Position numbers and translations under genes: made by a program
Source: Calothrix brevissima NIES-22
GTDB lineage: Bacteria; Cyanobacteriota; Cyanobacteriia; Cyanobacteriales; Nostocaceae
Direction: 5' to 3'
DNA length: 64,000 nt
Assembly (NCBI RefSeq): GCF_002367995.1
Contig: NZ_AP018207.1
Coordinates: 6,928,198 to 6,992,197 of the forward strand
Shown: piece by piece, positions 9,301-16,538 of the stretch
Position numbering within the stretch: the stretch's first letter is position 1
Layout of the letters: every line of letters begins with the position of its first letter
The notes under the pieces: model-generated
What the model was told of the DNA's origin: nothing
Seen by the model: only the letters and a program-made list of their open reading frames with translations
Database searches by the model: none

Positions 9301-9438
9301 CTAAGTACTGTGAGTCATGCAGATAAAATTATCGTTATGGATAGCGGTAGGCTCAAAGAGGAAGGAAGCCATCAAGAGTTAATGGATGCAAAAGGTCATT
9401 ATTTTTACCTTTATCAGCAGCAAGAAGTCAATCTGTAA
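6400..9438 (+). CDS. Type I secretion ABC exporter with cNMP-binding and degenerate C39 domains
   Basis: 1012 residues. Order: an N-terminal cyclic-nucleotide-binding-like domain (about 15-120; GQVRLLGYD, LQPGEVLGEIGFL), a linker with a Ser/Gln run, a C39-peptidase-like domain (about 300-430), a six-helix exporter membrane domain (about 450-740) and an ATPase domain. The ATPase has Walker A GQSGSGKST (806-814), signature LSGGQ (910-914) and Walker B LLVLDE (930-935), so it should hydrolyse ATP. In the C39-like domain the position of the catalytic Cys is Thr305 (NTTFACFQML) and that of the catalytic His is Ser380 (GDSFAVLY), so it should not cleave leaders. This resembles the HlyB group, where the inactive domain holds the substrate. 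The HlyD adaptor follows 89 bp downstream. Confidence 0.9.
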   Translation: MTYIKNAFEEFLPSIEGFDQLPQEEIVELAQQLQAWRYRIGQKIIGKEVVPDKITIIYEGQVRLLGYDPQTQMPITLRLLQPGEVLGEIGFLRQVGCETAIASTETVCVTLSTVEYLRLLSSYPAFANVRRNRPHIIEIFDVIGWQLEKQALASANLKELSEQALPKAKVNYIPPGRTRLNQLNHDSVWFVSGSGSVDNLATCSRLQFSDGGNIEVEGPNAIRILGLDPANLYFLEDEPVQEQVTTIQSQSQSISRSHSQPRYSLESVDIPYASVEEVSQPAVGSKGKQKNQKFPFFRGTGEVNTTFACFQMLCKHLNIPFRREVVRRILTEQMRKQGTLSYQLCAYLSELIGLKAHLVDIPVSAITRIPTPALIRYGDSFAVLYAADANSVVVGVPSQGILRCKPAELVAGLDVDESKMPPQVRILLVAATKETPQERFGLRWFIPYLSRHRRVLIEVFVASFFVQLAALANPLVIQLIIDKVIVQNSINTLNVLGVLLLVVGIFEAILTTLRTYLFVDTTNRIDMSLGSEIIDHLLRLPLRYFEKRPVGELSTRINELENIRQFLTGTALTVGLDAVFSVVYIIVMLFYSWQLTLVGLGTIPVFVIITLIASPTVSRQLRSKAERNSETQSYLVEVMSGIQTVKAQNIELRSRFSWQERYAKYVAAGFKTVITSTLANSTSNFLNKLSSLLVLWVGAYLVLKNELTLGELIAFRIISGYVTSPILRLAQLWQNFQETALSLERLSDIVDTPEEAETNRDNIPLPAIKGAVKYENVSFRFAPSGPLQLSSVNVDIPAGHFVGIVGQSGSGKSTMMKLLLRLYDIESGRILIDGYDISKVELYSLRRQLGVVPQDPLLFDGTVQENIALTNPEATTEEIIEAARIAVAHDFIMGLPNGYNTRVGERGAALSGGQRQRIAIARSVLQRPKLLVLDEATSALDYPTERQVCLNLAQGFKGSTVFFITHRLSTVSHADKIIVMDSGRLKEEGSHQELMDAKGHYFYLYQQQEVNL

Positions 9439-9443
9439 TGATT

Positions 9444-9486
9444 GAGTTATCAGTTATCAAACACACAATGTAATAACTGATAACTC
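9444..9486. repeat. 14-bp perfect inverted repeat between exporter and adaptor
   Basis: GAGTTATCAGTTAT (9444-9457) is the exact reverse complement of ATAACTGATAACTC (9473-9486), with a 15-nt loop. No T-run follows, so it is more likely a processing or stability hairpin or an interspersed palindrome than a terminator. Confidence 0.75.
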
Positions 9487-9527
9487 TTAGATAAAAAACA
9501 ATTACTAATTTACAATCTAAAGTCCCT

Positions 9528-11129
9528 ATGACTCAACTGAATGATAATAGCTTTAACGATACAAACGGTAACGGCAGACAAAGTACTCAAACACAATCAG
9601 ATTCACAACAGGTAGTGACAACATCTGTAGAATCTGTTGATGTCCAACCTGTAAAAGAGCCGCAATTTAACTTCCGTGAGCCTAACTTTGAGCAAGCCGT
9701 TATCTTGCGTCAATCTCCGGTTTGGTCGCGTACCATTATGATCTCTTTGATGCTCATAGCCTGTTTTGGGCTGGCTTGGGCATATTTTGCCAAAATTGAG
9801 CAAGTAGTACCAGCCACAGGTCAATTAAAGCCAGAAGGAACAGTTAAAGATGTGCAAGCTCCTGTCAATGGAGTTGTAAAAGAAGTTTTTGTGAAAGATG
9901 GTCAAGAAGTACAAGCTGGAGACTTACTATTAACATTTGATTCCATTGCTAGCCGTGCGGAATTAAATTCTTTAAACCAAATTCGCGCTGCTATCACTCA
10001 AGAAAACCAAATTTATCGGCGCTTGATGAGTGTAAGTTCGGCGACAGCATCGGAATTAGAATTTCTCCGCAGTCGCTTACCTCAAGATACAGCTTTTCTG
10101 CTAAAAAGTCGCAAAGAATTAGTTTCTGAAAATGAATTGTTACGCAATCAATTAAATAAAAATGGTACAGAAGCTGGACTGGGAACTGATGAGCAACAAC
10201 GCCTAGCAGTAGCACGCAGAGAATTAGATTCACGCTCTTTAGCTGCACAATTGGAAGTTGAAAAAACTCGCAAACAACTAGCACAAACTCAAGTTAAAAA
10301 AGAAGATACTCAAAAAAGTTTAGAAATCCAAAGTACTATTTTAGGCAGGGTGAAAACCTTAGCTGAAGAAGGTGGGATTTCGCAACTACAATATCTGAAC
10401 CAGCAGCAACAGGTACAAAATCTCAGGGCGGAAATTGCGCAATTATCTGAAGAAGAAAAACGCCTGCAATTCGACATTCAAAAAGGACAGCAGCAGTCAG
10501 TTAATACTGTAGCCGCTTCCGATAAAGACATTTTAGAGAAAATTTCGCAAAACAAACAGCGTATTGCAGATATTGATAGTCAATTCACGAAGATTTTGCT
10601 AGAAAATGAACAGCGATTATCAGATATTAATAGCAAAATTGCCCAAGCTAGGCAGAATATTAAATATCAAGAGTTGCGCGCACCTGTAGGCGGTACCATT
10701 TTTGATTTGCAAGCGAAAACACCAGGATATGTGGCTAACCCCACACAAAAACTCATGCAAATAGTACCGAATGACAAATTTATTGCCGAAGTTTTCATTA
10801 CTAACAAAGATATTGGTTTTGTTAGGCAAGACATGAAAGTTGATGTCAGGATTGACTCTTTTCCTTTTAGTGAATTTGGTGATATTAAGGGAAAAGTTAT
10901 TGGCATTGGTTCTGATGCGTTACCACCAGATCAAACACATCAGTTTTATCGCTTTCCTGCAAGAGTTAGTTTAGAAAAACAATACTTGACAATTAGGGAT
11001 AAAAAAGTCAACTTGCAGTCTGGGATGTCGCTAACTGCTAATATTAAAGTTCGCGAAGAACGTTCTGTACTGAGTTTATTTACTGAATTGTTCACCAAAC
11101 AGGTTGAAAGTCTCAAAGAAGTACGTTAG
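9528..11129 (+). CDS. HlyD-family periplasmic adaptor of a type I secretion system
   Basis: 533 residues. A disordered Asn/Gln/Ser-rich cytoplasmic tail (1-60), one membrane helix (TIMISLMLIACFGLAWAYF, about 69-87), a first biotinyl-lipoyl half (VKDVQAPVNGVVKEVFVKDG), a long coiled coil (about 150-370, rich in Glu/Gln/Lys/Leu), the second lipoyl half (YQELRAPVGGTIFDLQAKTP) and a beta-barrel domain. This is the standard HlyD layout. It would link the exporter to a TolC-type outer membrane channel that is not encoded here. It probably shares the exporter's transcript. RTX-type substrates are plausible; one is encoded at 16539-18941. Confidence 0.9.
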   Translation: MTQLNDNSFNDTNGNGRQSTQTQSDSQQVVTTSVESVDVQPVKEPQFNFREPNFEQAVILRQSPVWSRTIMISLMLIACFGLAWAYFAKIEQVVPATGQLKPEGTVKDVQAPVNGVVKEVFVKDGQEVQAGDLLLTFDSIASRAELNSLNQIRAAITQENQIYRRLMSVSSATASELEFLRSRLPQDTAFLLKSRKELVSENELLRNQLNKNGTEAGLGTDEQQRLAVARRELDSRSLAAQLEVEKTRKQLAQTQVKKEDTQKSLEIQSTILGRVKTLAEEGGISQLQYLNQQQQVQNLRAEIAQLSEEEKRLQFDIQKGQQQSVNTVAASDKDILEKISQNKQRIADIDSQFTKILLENEQRLSDINSKIAQARQNIKYQELRAPVGGTIFDLQAKTPGYVANPTQKLMQIVPNDKFIAEVFITNKDIGFVRQDMKVDVRIDSFPFSEFGDIKGKVIGIGSDALPPDQTHQFYRFPARVSLEKQYLTIRDKKVNLQSGMSLTANIKVREERSVLSLFTELFTKQVESLKEVR

Positions 11130-11173
11130 GCTAGCTTTTCAGGGTGCATCCCCCCATGTTTAATTCCACTGTA

Positions 11174-11222
11174 AACGCAAACGGTCGCAGATGTTCCATC
11201 AGACCATTTGTGTTGTTTTTTT
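11174..11222 (+). terminator. Terminator after the HlyD gene
   Basis: AACGCAAACGGTC (11174-11186) pairs with GACCATTTGTGTT (11202-11214) with one G-T pair and one mismatch, followed by G and a T-run. The position fits the end of the exporter-adaptor operon. Confidence 0.65.
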
Positions 11223-11278
11223 ATTTGGGGAATTAATATTGTTTCTCAGCTTACTTATTAACATTTGTAAATTGGATT

Positions 11279-11776
11279 ATGGTTTATTCACAACGTATCG
11301 AACCCTCTCCCGGACAAGAATCTGTTTGGGATTATCCTCGTCCTCCACGCCTTGAGGATACAAATAAGCATATTCAAATTATTTTCAATCAGGTAACGAT
11401 TGTTGATACTCACGCGGCGAAACGGGTTCTAGAAACTAGCCACCCGCCTACATATTATATTCCGCCTGCTGATATTAAAATGGAGTACCTTGTCCTGACA
11501 TCAAAGTCTAGTTTTTGTGAATGGAAAGGACTCGCCAATTATTACAGCATTCGAGTTGGTGACAAAGCAGTTGAGAATACTGCTTGGTTTTATCCCCATC
11601 CGACATCGGCTTTTGCAGCTATGAAAGATTATGTCGCTTTTTACGCGCATACGATGGATGCTTGCTATGTTGATGGCGAACAGGTACAACCCCAACCTGG
11701 TAACTTTTATGGTGGTTGGATTACTAGCGATATAGTTGGGCCTTTTAAAGGTATTCCTGGTAGTTGGGGATGGTAA
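11279..11776 (+). CDS. DUF427 domain-containing protein
   Basis: 165 residues, cytosolic. It matches the DUF427 fold: NKHIQIIFNQVTIVDTHAAKRVLE, HPPTYYIPPADIKMEYL, SSFCEWKGLANYY, then AWFYPHPTSAF and VAFYAHTMDACYVDGEQV. The C-terminus GNFYGGWITSDIVGPFKGIP is typical of the cyanobacterial version. The family has no firmly established biochemical role. It is a single gene after the exporter terminator. Confidence 0.88.
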   Translation: MVYSQRIEPSPGQESVWDYPRPPRLEDTNKHIQIIFNQVTIVDTHAAKRVLETSHPPTYYIPPADIKMEYLVLTSKSSFCEWKGLANYYSIRVGDKAVENTAWFYPHPTSAFAAMKDYVAFYAHTMDACYVDGEQVQPQPGNFYGGWITSDIVGPFKGIPGSWGW

Positions 11777-11797
11777 TTCCCATCAAGAACTAAGTAA

Positions 11798-11858
11798 GTT
11801 GGCACAATTAAAGATAACTAGTTAGGTTTGTCATTTGTCATTGCTAAAGGTTTCTTAT
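11798..11858 (+). repeat. Dispersed imperfect repeat, copy B
   Basis: Matches 219-282: CAATTAAAGATAACT, TTGTCATTTGTCATTG and AAAGGTTTC blocks in the same order. Noncoding. Confidence 0.55.
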
Positions 11859-11940
11859 CTTAATTGTGTACAGTCACTTACTTATTTATACATCCAGAAA
11901 ACTGTTTTGAGTTTTGTAGTTGCAATTTTTCAAGTCTCTC

Positions 11941-12489
11941 ATGAAAGTAGAAGTTGTACCCCACGATCCAACATGGCGGAGTAAGTTTGAAGCTGAAGCC
12001 AAGCTGATTTTATCAGCATTTGGCGATAATATCGTGGATATTCATCATATTGGTAGTACTTCGATTCCTACCATTTATGCGAAACCAATTATTGATATAT
12101 TAGTTCAGGTTAAAGACATTGCTAAGGTAGATGAGCAAAGTTCGGCGATGACTGCATTAGGTTATAAAAATATGGGTGAATTTGGTCTCCCTGGTCGTCG
12201 TTTCTTTCGTAAATATAATGAGGAAAGAATAATAACACATCACGTTCATTTCTTCAAGATTAATGTTGCTGAAGTTCAAAGACACTTAGCATTTCGCGAT
12301 TACATGATTGCACATCCAGAAGATGCAATTAAATACAGCGATTTGAAGCGGGAATTAGCCAAGCAATATCCAAATGACATCGAAGGATATGTAAATGGCA
12401 AAGACGGATTTATCAAGGAGATAGAAAGAAAAGCTATAGAATGGAAGCGCTCGCTTCAATCTAACGAATATAATCCTCACCTTGATTGA
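11941..12489 (+). CDS. GrpB family protein (UPF0157)
   Basis: 182 residues from ATG 11941 (MKVEVVPHDPTW); a TTG seven codons upstream is less likely. GrpB hallmarks: HDPTWRSKFEAEAKLI, the HHIGSTSIPTIYAKPIIDIL box, which resembles a nucleotidyltransferase strand-turn motif (GST...D.L), and HVHFFKINVAEVQRHLAFRD. The fold is nucleotidyltransferase-like and the role is not established. Stand-alone gene. Confidence 0.88.
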   Translation: MKVEVVPHDPTWRSKFEAEAKLILSAFGDNIVDIHHIGSTSIPTIYAKPIIDILVQVKDIAKVDEQSSAMTALGYKNMGEFGLPGRRFFRKYNEERIITHHVHFFKINVAEVQRHLAFRDYMIAHPEDAIKYSDLKRELAKQYPNDIEGYVNGKDGFIKEIERKAIEWKRSLQSNEYNPHLD

Positions 12490-13036
12490 TAGATAGTGTC
12501 ACCTCACTCAAATATATTTGAATTGCGCATCAGTATAATTACTGAGTGATAGTGAGGGGTAATACCCCCCTGCAATCTATGAGTATAGCAGTGTAAAATA
12601 AAACTGGGTTTAAAGAAATATTTTGATTGTAATCCTACTCAATTAATTTTGAGTAGGATGTTTTATTGATATTTTGGAGTTACTAGTATTTACTCATTTG
12701 CTATCGTGTTTCGTCATCCGCGATCGCCAAAAAAGGTTAATTTTTGTAAATCTTCTGGATGAGAATATTGCCTGATCAAATTATAATTTTGATTGAAATT
12801 ATTCATCGCTAGATGAGAGCAGGGAACGGCAATAAATAGCTTCTAGATATTGATTGAGAAATGACTGAAATAAAAGGCAGGTTGTCCTGCCTTGGGAAGA
12901 AAATTAACAATCCATCTATTGACAATATCTCACCATCTGGTGACATTTGGGTGACAGTATTATGTCATCTGTGCGAATAACTTGAAAATGGGCATTGGGC
13001 ATGGGAAAGGCAGATGTTCATGATGGCTACTTAATA
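12490..13036. other. Intergenic region with a strong hairpin
   Basis: ATCCTACTCAA (12632-12642) and TTGAGTAGGAT (12649-12659) form an 11-bp perfect stem followed by GTTTTATT; it could end transcription for both the GrpB gene and the convergent NACHT gene. A GGGCATTGGGCATGGG-type repeat lies at 12989-13009. No gene is seen. Confidence 0.6.
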
Positions 13037-15988
13037 TTATTGATGCCAAATTTGAGAAAAATCTAAATAATCCATATTGTCTGCACAGTGCCAAATTAGT
13101 TTATAACAGTCGCGACAGCGTTCTCGTTCATCATTGAGGAATTGCTGACAGTTGCAATTTTTTAATGATGCGATCGCGTTTGGGAATTGTTCGGGAAGTA
13201 AAATTTCTTTAATGTTATCTGCTGTACGTTTGCGCAGTGTTTCGTTGTTGCTGGATTTGATCAGCTGTAATAAGCTATTGAGTGCAATTACATTACCAGG
13301 AACAAGTTGCGCTAATTTATATGCTCTTCTTCTTTGGGTATCTTCATCTTCTGCTAAGGCGATACCTTGAGTTAATTCGGCTATCTGAAAATTGAGTGAG
13401 TAATATGATGATGGTGGCTTGGTTTTACGCTTACGTCTTCTAGTTTTGGGAAATTGTGCGGGGATAGAATTAACGACAGAAGATAATTTATCGCTGTGTA
13501 GGGTGGCTAAATTTTCTAATGCTTGACGACTTTGGGATGGATCGGTTGCAGATGCGGCGATTTTCTCTAGTGTAGAGATAGCAACGGCATTTTTAGCATC
13601 GATTTTGCCTAAACTATAAGCAACTTTGCGCCGAGTATATTCACTCTTGGTTGAGGTAATAATTTCTACTAAAGTAGCGATCGCACTTTGATTACCAGGA
13701 TCGACTTTACCTAAACTATAGGCTGCTTGCCAGCGCAATGCTTCATAGCGTACAGTTTGTAAAATCTTTTCTAAACCTGCGATCGCAATTTGATTACCAG
13801 GATCGAAGACTTTACCTAAACTATAAGCTGCATTCCAGATATCGAACTCGCTTTGACTAGATGTAACGAATTGTTCTAAAGCCGCGATCGCTTTTAGGCG
13901 ATCGGTTTTTAATAAGGCTACCCGCGCACATTCGACAATCGGCGCGGGATATCTTAATTGCTGTTGCGCGTCAAATTTGTAATAGCCAAATCGCCATTTT
14001 ACCAACTGCTGGACAATTTTCTGTGCCTGTTGACAATCTGTAAACTCAGCAATGCCTTGTGCGGCGATAAAATAAGCTTGATAACTATAATATCCGCCAC
14101 AATTATCAGTAAACTCAATTAACGCTTGGATAAACTCTTCCTTCTGCGCTAGGGGAATGTCGTCTCTACCCAACCATAATAAAATTAGCTCTCGCCATTG
14201 GGGTGCAAAAATGCGATAACTGGGATGAGATGCATTGCAATTAAAGAAAAAACGCCAATCAGTAATAGCTTGGGCGGCGAAATATTCTTGAAAGGTGGGA
14301 TGATAAAAGGCATAAACTCTTTCGCCTTGAGTTTCTGAGATGCCTACATGATTGAGCCAGCCTAACTGTAGCGCTAATTGAAACATGCCATCATCAGGTG
14401 CGCCTAAAACTTGACAGACAAATCGGTGTCGCAGGCGAAACTTGGTTTCTTCTTGAGAAATTGCTAACAGCGCTAATTCTCCCAAAGCGCGATTTAATTG
14501 TTGTCGCTGGGTGGAAGTTGTGGGAAATCGATCCTGTTTCCATTCATAAATTGATTCCACAAACCGTTCGTAAAGCATCGCTTTAGTGGTGGGTAATCTT
14601 CCTTGAGTTAATCCCCAAGTGCGACACAATAAAGCTAAACGCAAAGGATTTTTCACCGCATCTTTTAACCGTCGTCGTTCTGGTTGGGCTAACTCAGCTT
14701 GTAAACTCTCAGCAGAATTGGGATTATCTTGAAACCAGCGACGAATAAATTGCGCTACTTGATTGCATGAATTTGGGGAACCTAGAGAAAATTTTTCCCC
14801 GTAGCTAAAATTAAGATTGCGGTAGGTTTGAAAAGATTGCAACGCATTCTTACCTCCATCCCAAACATTTAACCGACAAGTGAGAATTACCCTCGCATCT
14901 GCTACCCAACCTGTAAGATAACTCGCAATTTTCGTTAAAGCTTGGCTAGATTCCAAAGCCATTTCATCGACTGCATCTAAAAATAACCAAACTCTTCCTT
15001 GATTAAACTGTTCGCAAAATGCTTCTTCAACTTCTGCGGGAATGCGAAGCTTACGCACAGCCGCAGGTAACCAAGCTTGAATTAAATATTGCTCTAAAGT
15101 TTTACCTTGTAAATCTGCCAAATCAACCCAAATCGGCAAATCTTGGGTATTCTCTAACACCCAAGCGGCGATTTTTTGCAGTAAAGTTGTTTTTCCTGCG
15201 CCTGGTTCGCCAACAATTGCAATGCGCTGACTTTGTTGTTCTCTGAGTAATTGTTGCAGAAATTCCTCATGATTAAAAATCTGGGTAACTTCCGTATCTT
15301 CAGGTTCATACAACCGCGAACCTTCTTGAGGATTAACATCACTACCATAACGCCGACGATGTTTGCGTTCCACCAATCCCAACGGCACATATACTTGATC
15401 TAGTTCAAAACTCACACCATCAGCACTAGTCAGGGGATTAGTTGTCAATCGTTGGTGATTTTGTGCCATTAAAGCATCACGACAAATCCCCCGCCAATCT
15501 ATTATTTCTCCCCCTTGTCCCCCTTGTCCCCTTTGTCCCCCTTCCCCTTGTTCTGCTGCTACCTGCTTTGATTTTTCAGGACGACGATTTTCCCATTCAA
15601 GCTCAAATTTTTGTAAATTCCCTGCAATATCATGGCGCTTATGCCAAAGATTGAGGGTAAAATGCCAAGTTTCCGAACCGCTACGAGCAGGACGATTATC
15701 TTCTAAAATTTCTAAGAAATCGGTAAATCGTTTTAAAGCTTCTTTAATATGTTCGGCGTTTAATTGAATTTCTCCAGGCGCTAAGGTTGTCAGTGCTTGC
15801 AAAAATCTCAGCTTAGTTCTGATAACTAGACGATGTTCTGATAACCAGCGAGTTTGGATTTGAGGACGTAGTGCTTCTAAAGTCGCTTCATCCTGAGTGG
15901 CGATCGCATCATTAGCATAAGTTAATAATACTTCTAATAAGCGGCGCGATCGCTTTTTTGCTTCTGGGCCATAACTCGGTCTTGCCAT
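13037..15988 (-). CDS. NACHT NTPase with C-terminal HEAT-like repeats
   Basis: 983 residues from ATG 15988 (MARPSYGPEAKKRSRRLLEV); a TTG eight codons upstream is in frame. Order: an N-terminal helical region (1-150) of unknown type, a Gly/Gln-rich linker (GEGGQRGQGGQGG), a NACHT NTPase with Walker A GEPGAGKTT (260-268), VWLFLDAVDEM as Walker B and an ARVILTCR sensor-like strand, a winged-helix/helical part ending near FYHPTFQEYFAAQAI, and C-terminal HEAT/PBS-like repeats (IAALEQ, AAYSLGKVDPGNQ units). In bacteria such STAND ATPases often act in signalling, death or anti-phage defence. The effector here is not recognisable, so the function is open. It is unpaired, which fits single-gene NACHT systems. 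Confidence 0.85.
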   Translation of the reverse strand: MARPSYGPEAKKRSRRLLEVLLTYANDAIATQDEATLEALRPQIQTRWLSEHRLVIRTKLRFLQALTTLAPGEIQLNAEHIKEALKRFTDFLEILEDNRPARSGSETWHFTLNLWHKRHDIAGNLQKFELEWENRRPEKSKQVAAEQGEGGQRGQGGQGGEIIDWRGICRDALMAQNHQRLTTNPLTSADGVSFELDQVYVPLGLVERKHRRRYGSDVNPQEGSRLYEPEDTEVTQIFNHEEFLQQLLREQQSQRIAIVGEPGAGKTTLLQKIAAWVLENTQDLPIWVDLADLQGKTLEQYLIQAWLPAAVRKLRIPAEVEEAFCEQFNQGRVWLFLDAVDEMALESSQALTKIASYLTGWVADARVILTCRLNVWDGGKNALQSFQTYRNLNFSYGEKFSLGSPNSCNQVAQFIRRWFQDNPNSAESLQAELAQPERRRLKDAVKNPLRLALLCRTWGLTQGRLPTTKAMLYERFVESIYEWKQDRFPTTSTQRQQLNRALGELALLAISQEETKFRLRHRFVCQVLGAPDDGMFQLALQLGWLNHVGISETQGERVYAFYHPTFQEYFAAQAITDWRFFFNCNASHPSYRIFAPQWRELILLWLGRDDIPLAQKEEFIQALIEFTDNCGGYYSYQAYFIAAQGIAEFTDCQQAQKIVQQLVKWRFGYYKFDAQQQLRYPAPIVECARVALLKTDRLKAIAALEQFVTSSQSEFDIWNAAYSLGKVFDPGNQIAIAGLEKILQTVRYEALRWQAAYSLGKVDPGNQSAIATLVEIITSTKSEYTRRKVAYSLGKIDAKNAVAISTLEKIAASATDPSQSRQALENLATLHSDKLSSVVNSIPAQFPKTRRRKRKTKPPSSYYSLNFQIAELTQGIALAEDEDTQRRRAYKLAQLVPGNVIALNSLLQLIKSSNNETLRKRTADNIKEILLPEQFPNAIASLKNCNCQQFLNDERERCRDCYKLIWHCADNMDYLDFSQIWHQ
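15505..15548 (+). repeat. (TTGTCCCCC)n repeat inside the NACHT reading frame
   Basis: CCCCCTTGTCCCCCTTGTCC-type 9-bp units, the same as the intergenic arrays near 27645, 28480 and 31573. Nine is a multiple of three, so the frame survives and the repeat is read on the minus strand as the GGQRGQGGQGG linker. Confidence 0.85.
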
Positions 15989-16095
15989 CGCTGTATTTTT
16001 CAGACTGAACAAAGTTCCAGGAATTCTCTCAGTTTAGCAATTTCCTTACGTAATACGGGTTCAATTCATGATTGTGACATAAGGATTGTCGCTCA

Positions 16096-16118
16096 GGGCG
16101 GGGTATCCCCGCCCCTAC
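16096..16118 (+). repeat. GC-rich palindrome ending CCCCTAC
   Basis: GGGCGGGG (16096-16103), TAT loop, CCCCGCCC (16107-16114), then CTAC. It belongs to the hairpin class that also ends CCCCTAC at 373, 19172 and 22522. Confidence 0.7.
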
Positions 16119-16131
16119 CGGGTGCATCTGT

Positions 16132-16492
16132 GTGCATTGTTAATGTACCGCCTTACATTGTTAATGTAACGCCTTACATTGTTAATGTAACGCCTTACAT
16201 TGTTAATGTAACGCCTTACATTGTTAATGTAACGCCTTACATTGTTAATGCATCGCCTTACATTGTTAATGTAACGCCTTACATTGTTAATGCATCGCCT
16301 TACATTGTTAATGTAACGCCTTACATTGTTAATGTATCGCCTTACATTGTTAATGTATCGCCTTACATTGTTAATGCATCGCCTTACATCGTTAATGTAA
16401 CGCCTTACATTGTTAATGTATCGCCTTACATTGTTAATGTATCGCCTTACATTGTTAATGCATCGCCTTACATCGTTAATGCATCGCCTTGC
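16132..16492. repeat. 21-bp tandem array, each unit a palindrome
   Basis: About 17 head-to-tail units of TTACATTGTTAATGTAACGC plus one C. The arms TTACATT and AATGTAA are perfect inverted repeats around GTT; some units have GCATCG or GTATCG instead of GTAACG. The array stays open on the plus strand as a YIVNVTP heptad (134 codons) with no other coding sign, so I call it noncoding. It sits downstream of both flanking plus-strand DNA and the minus-strand RTX gene end. Confidence 0.92.
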
Positions 16493-16538
16493 TTATCCTT
16501 TCTTCACCAATGCCCAATGCCCCATGCCCCATGACCAT

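Noticed and set aside
16132..16492. CRISPR array
   Set aside because: The 21-bp units are directly adjacent with no spacers, and no cas genes are near.
16130..16534. 134-codon YIVNVTP repeat protein
   Set aside because: A by-product of a 21-bp array with no stop codon in this frame; no signal peptide or nonrepeat domain.
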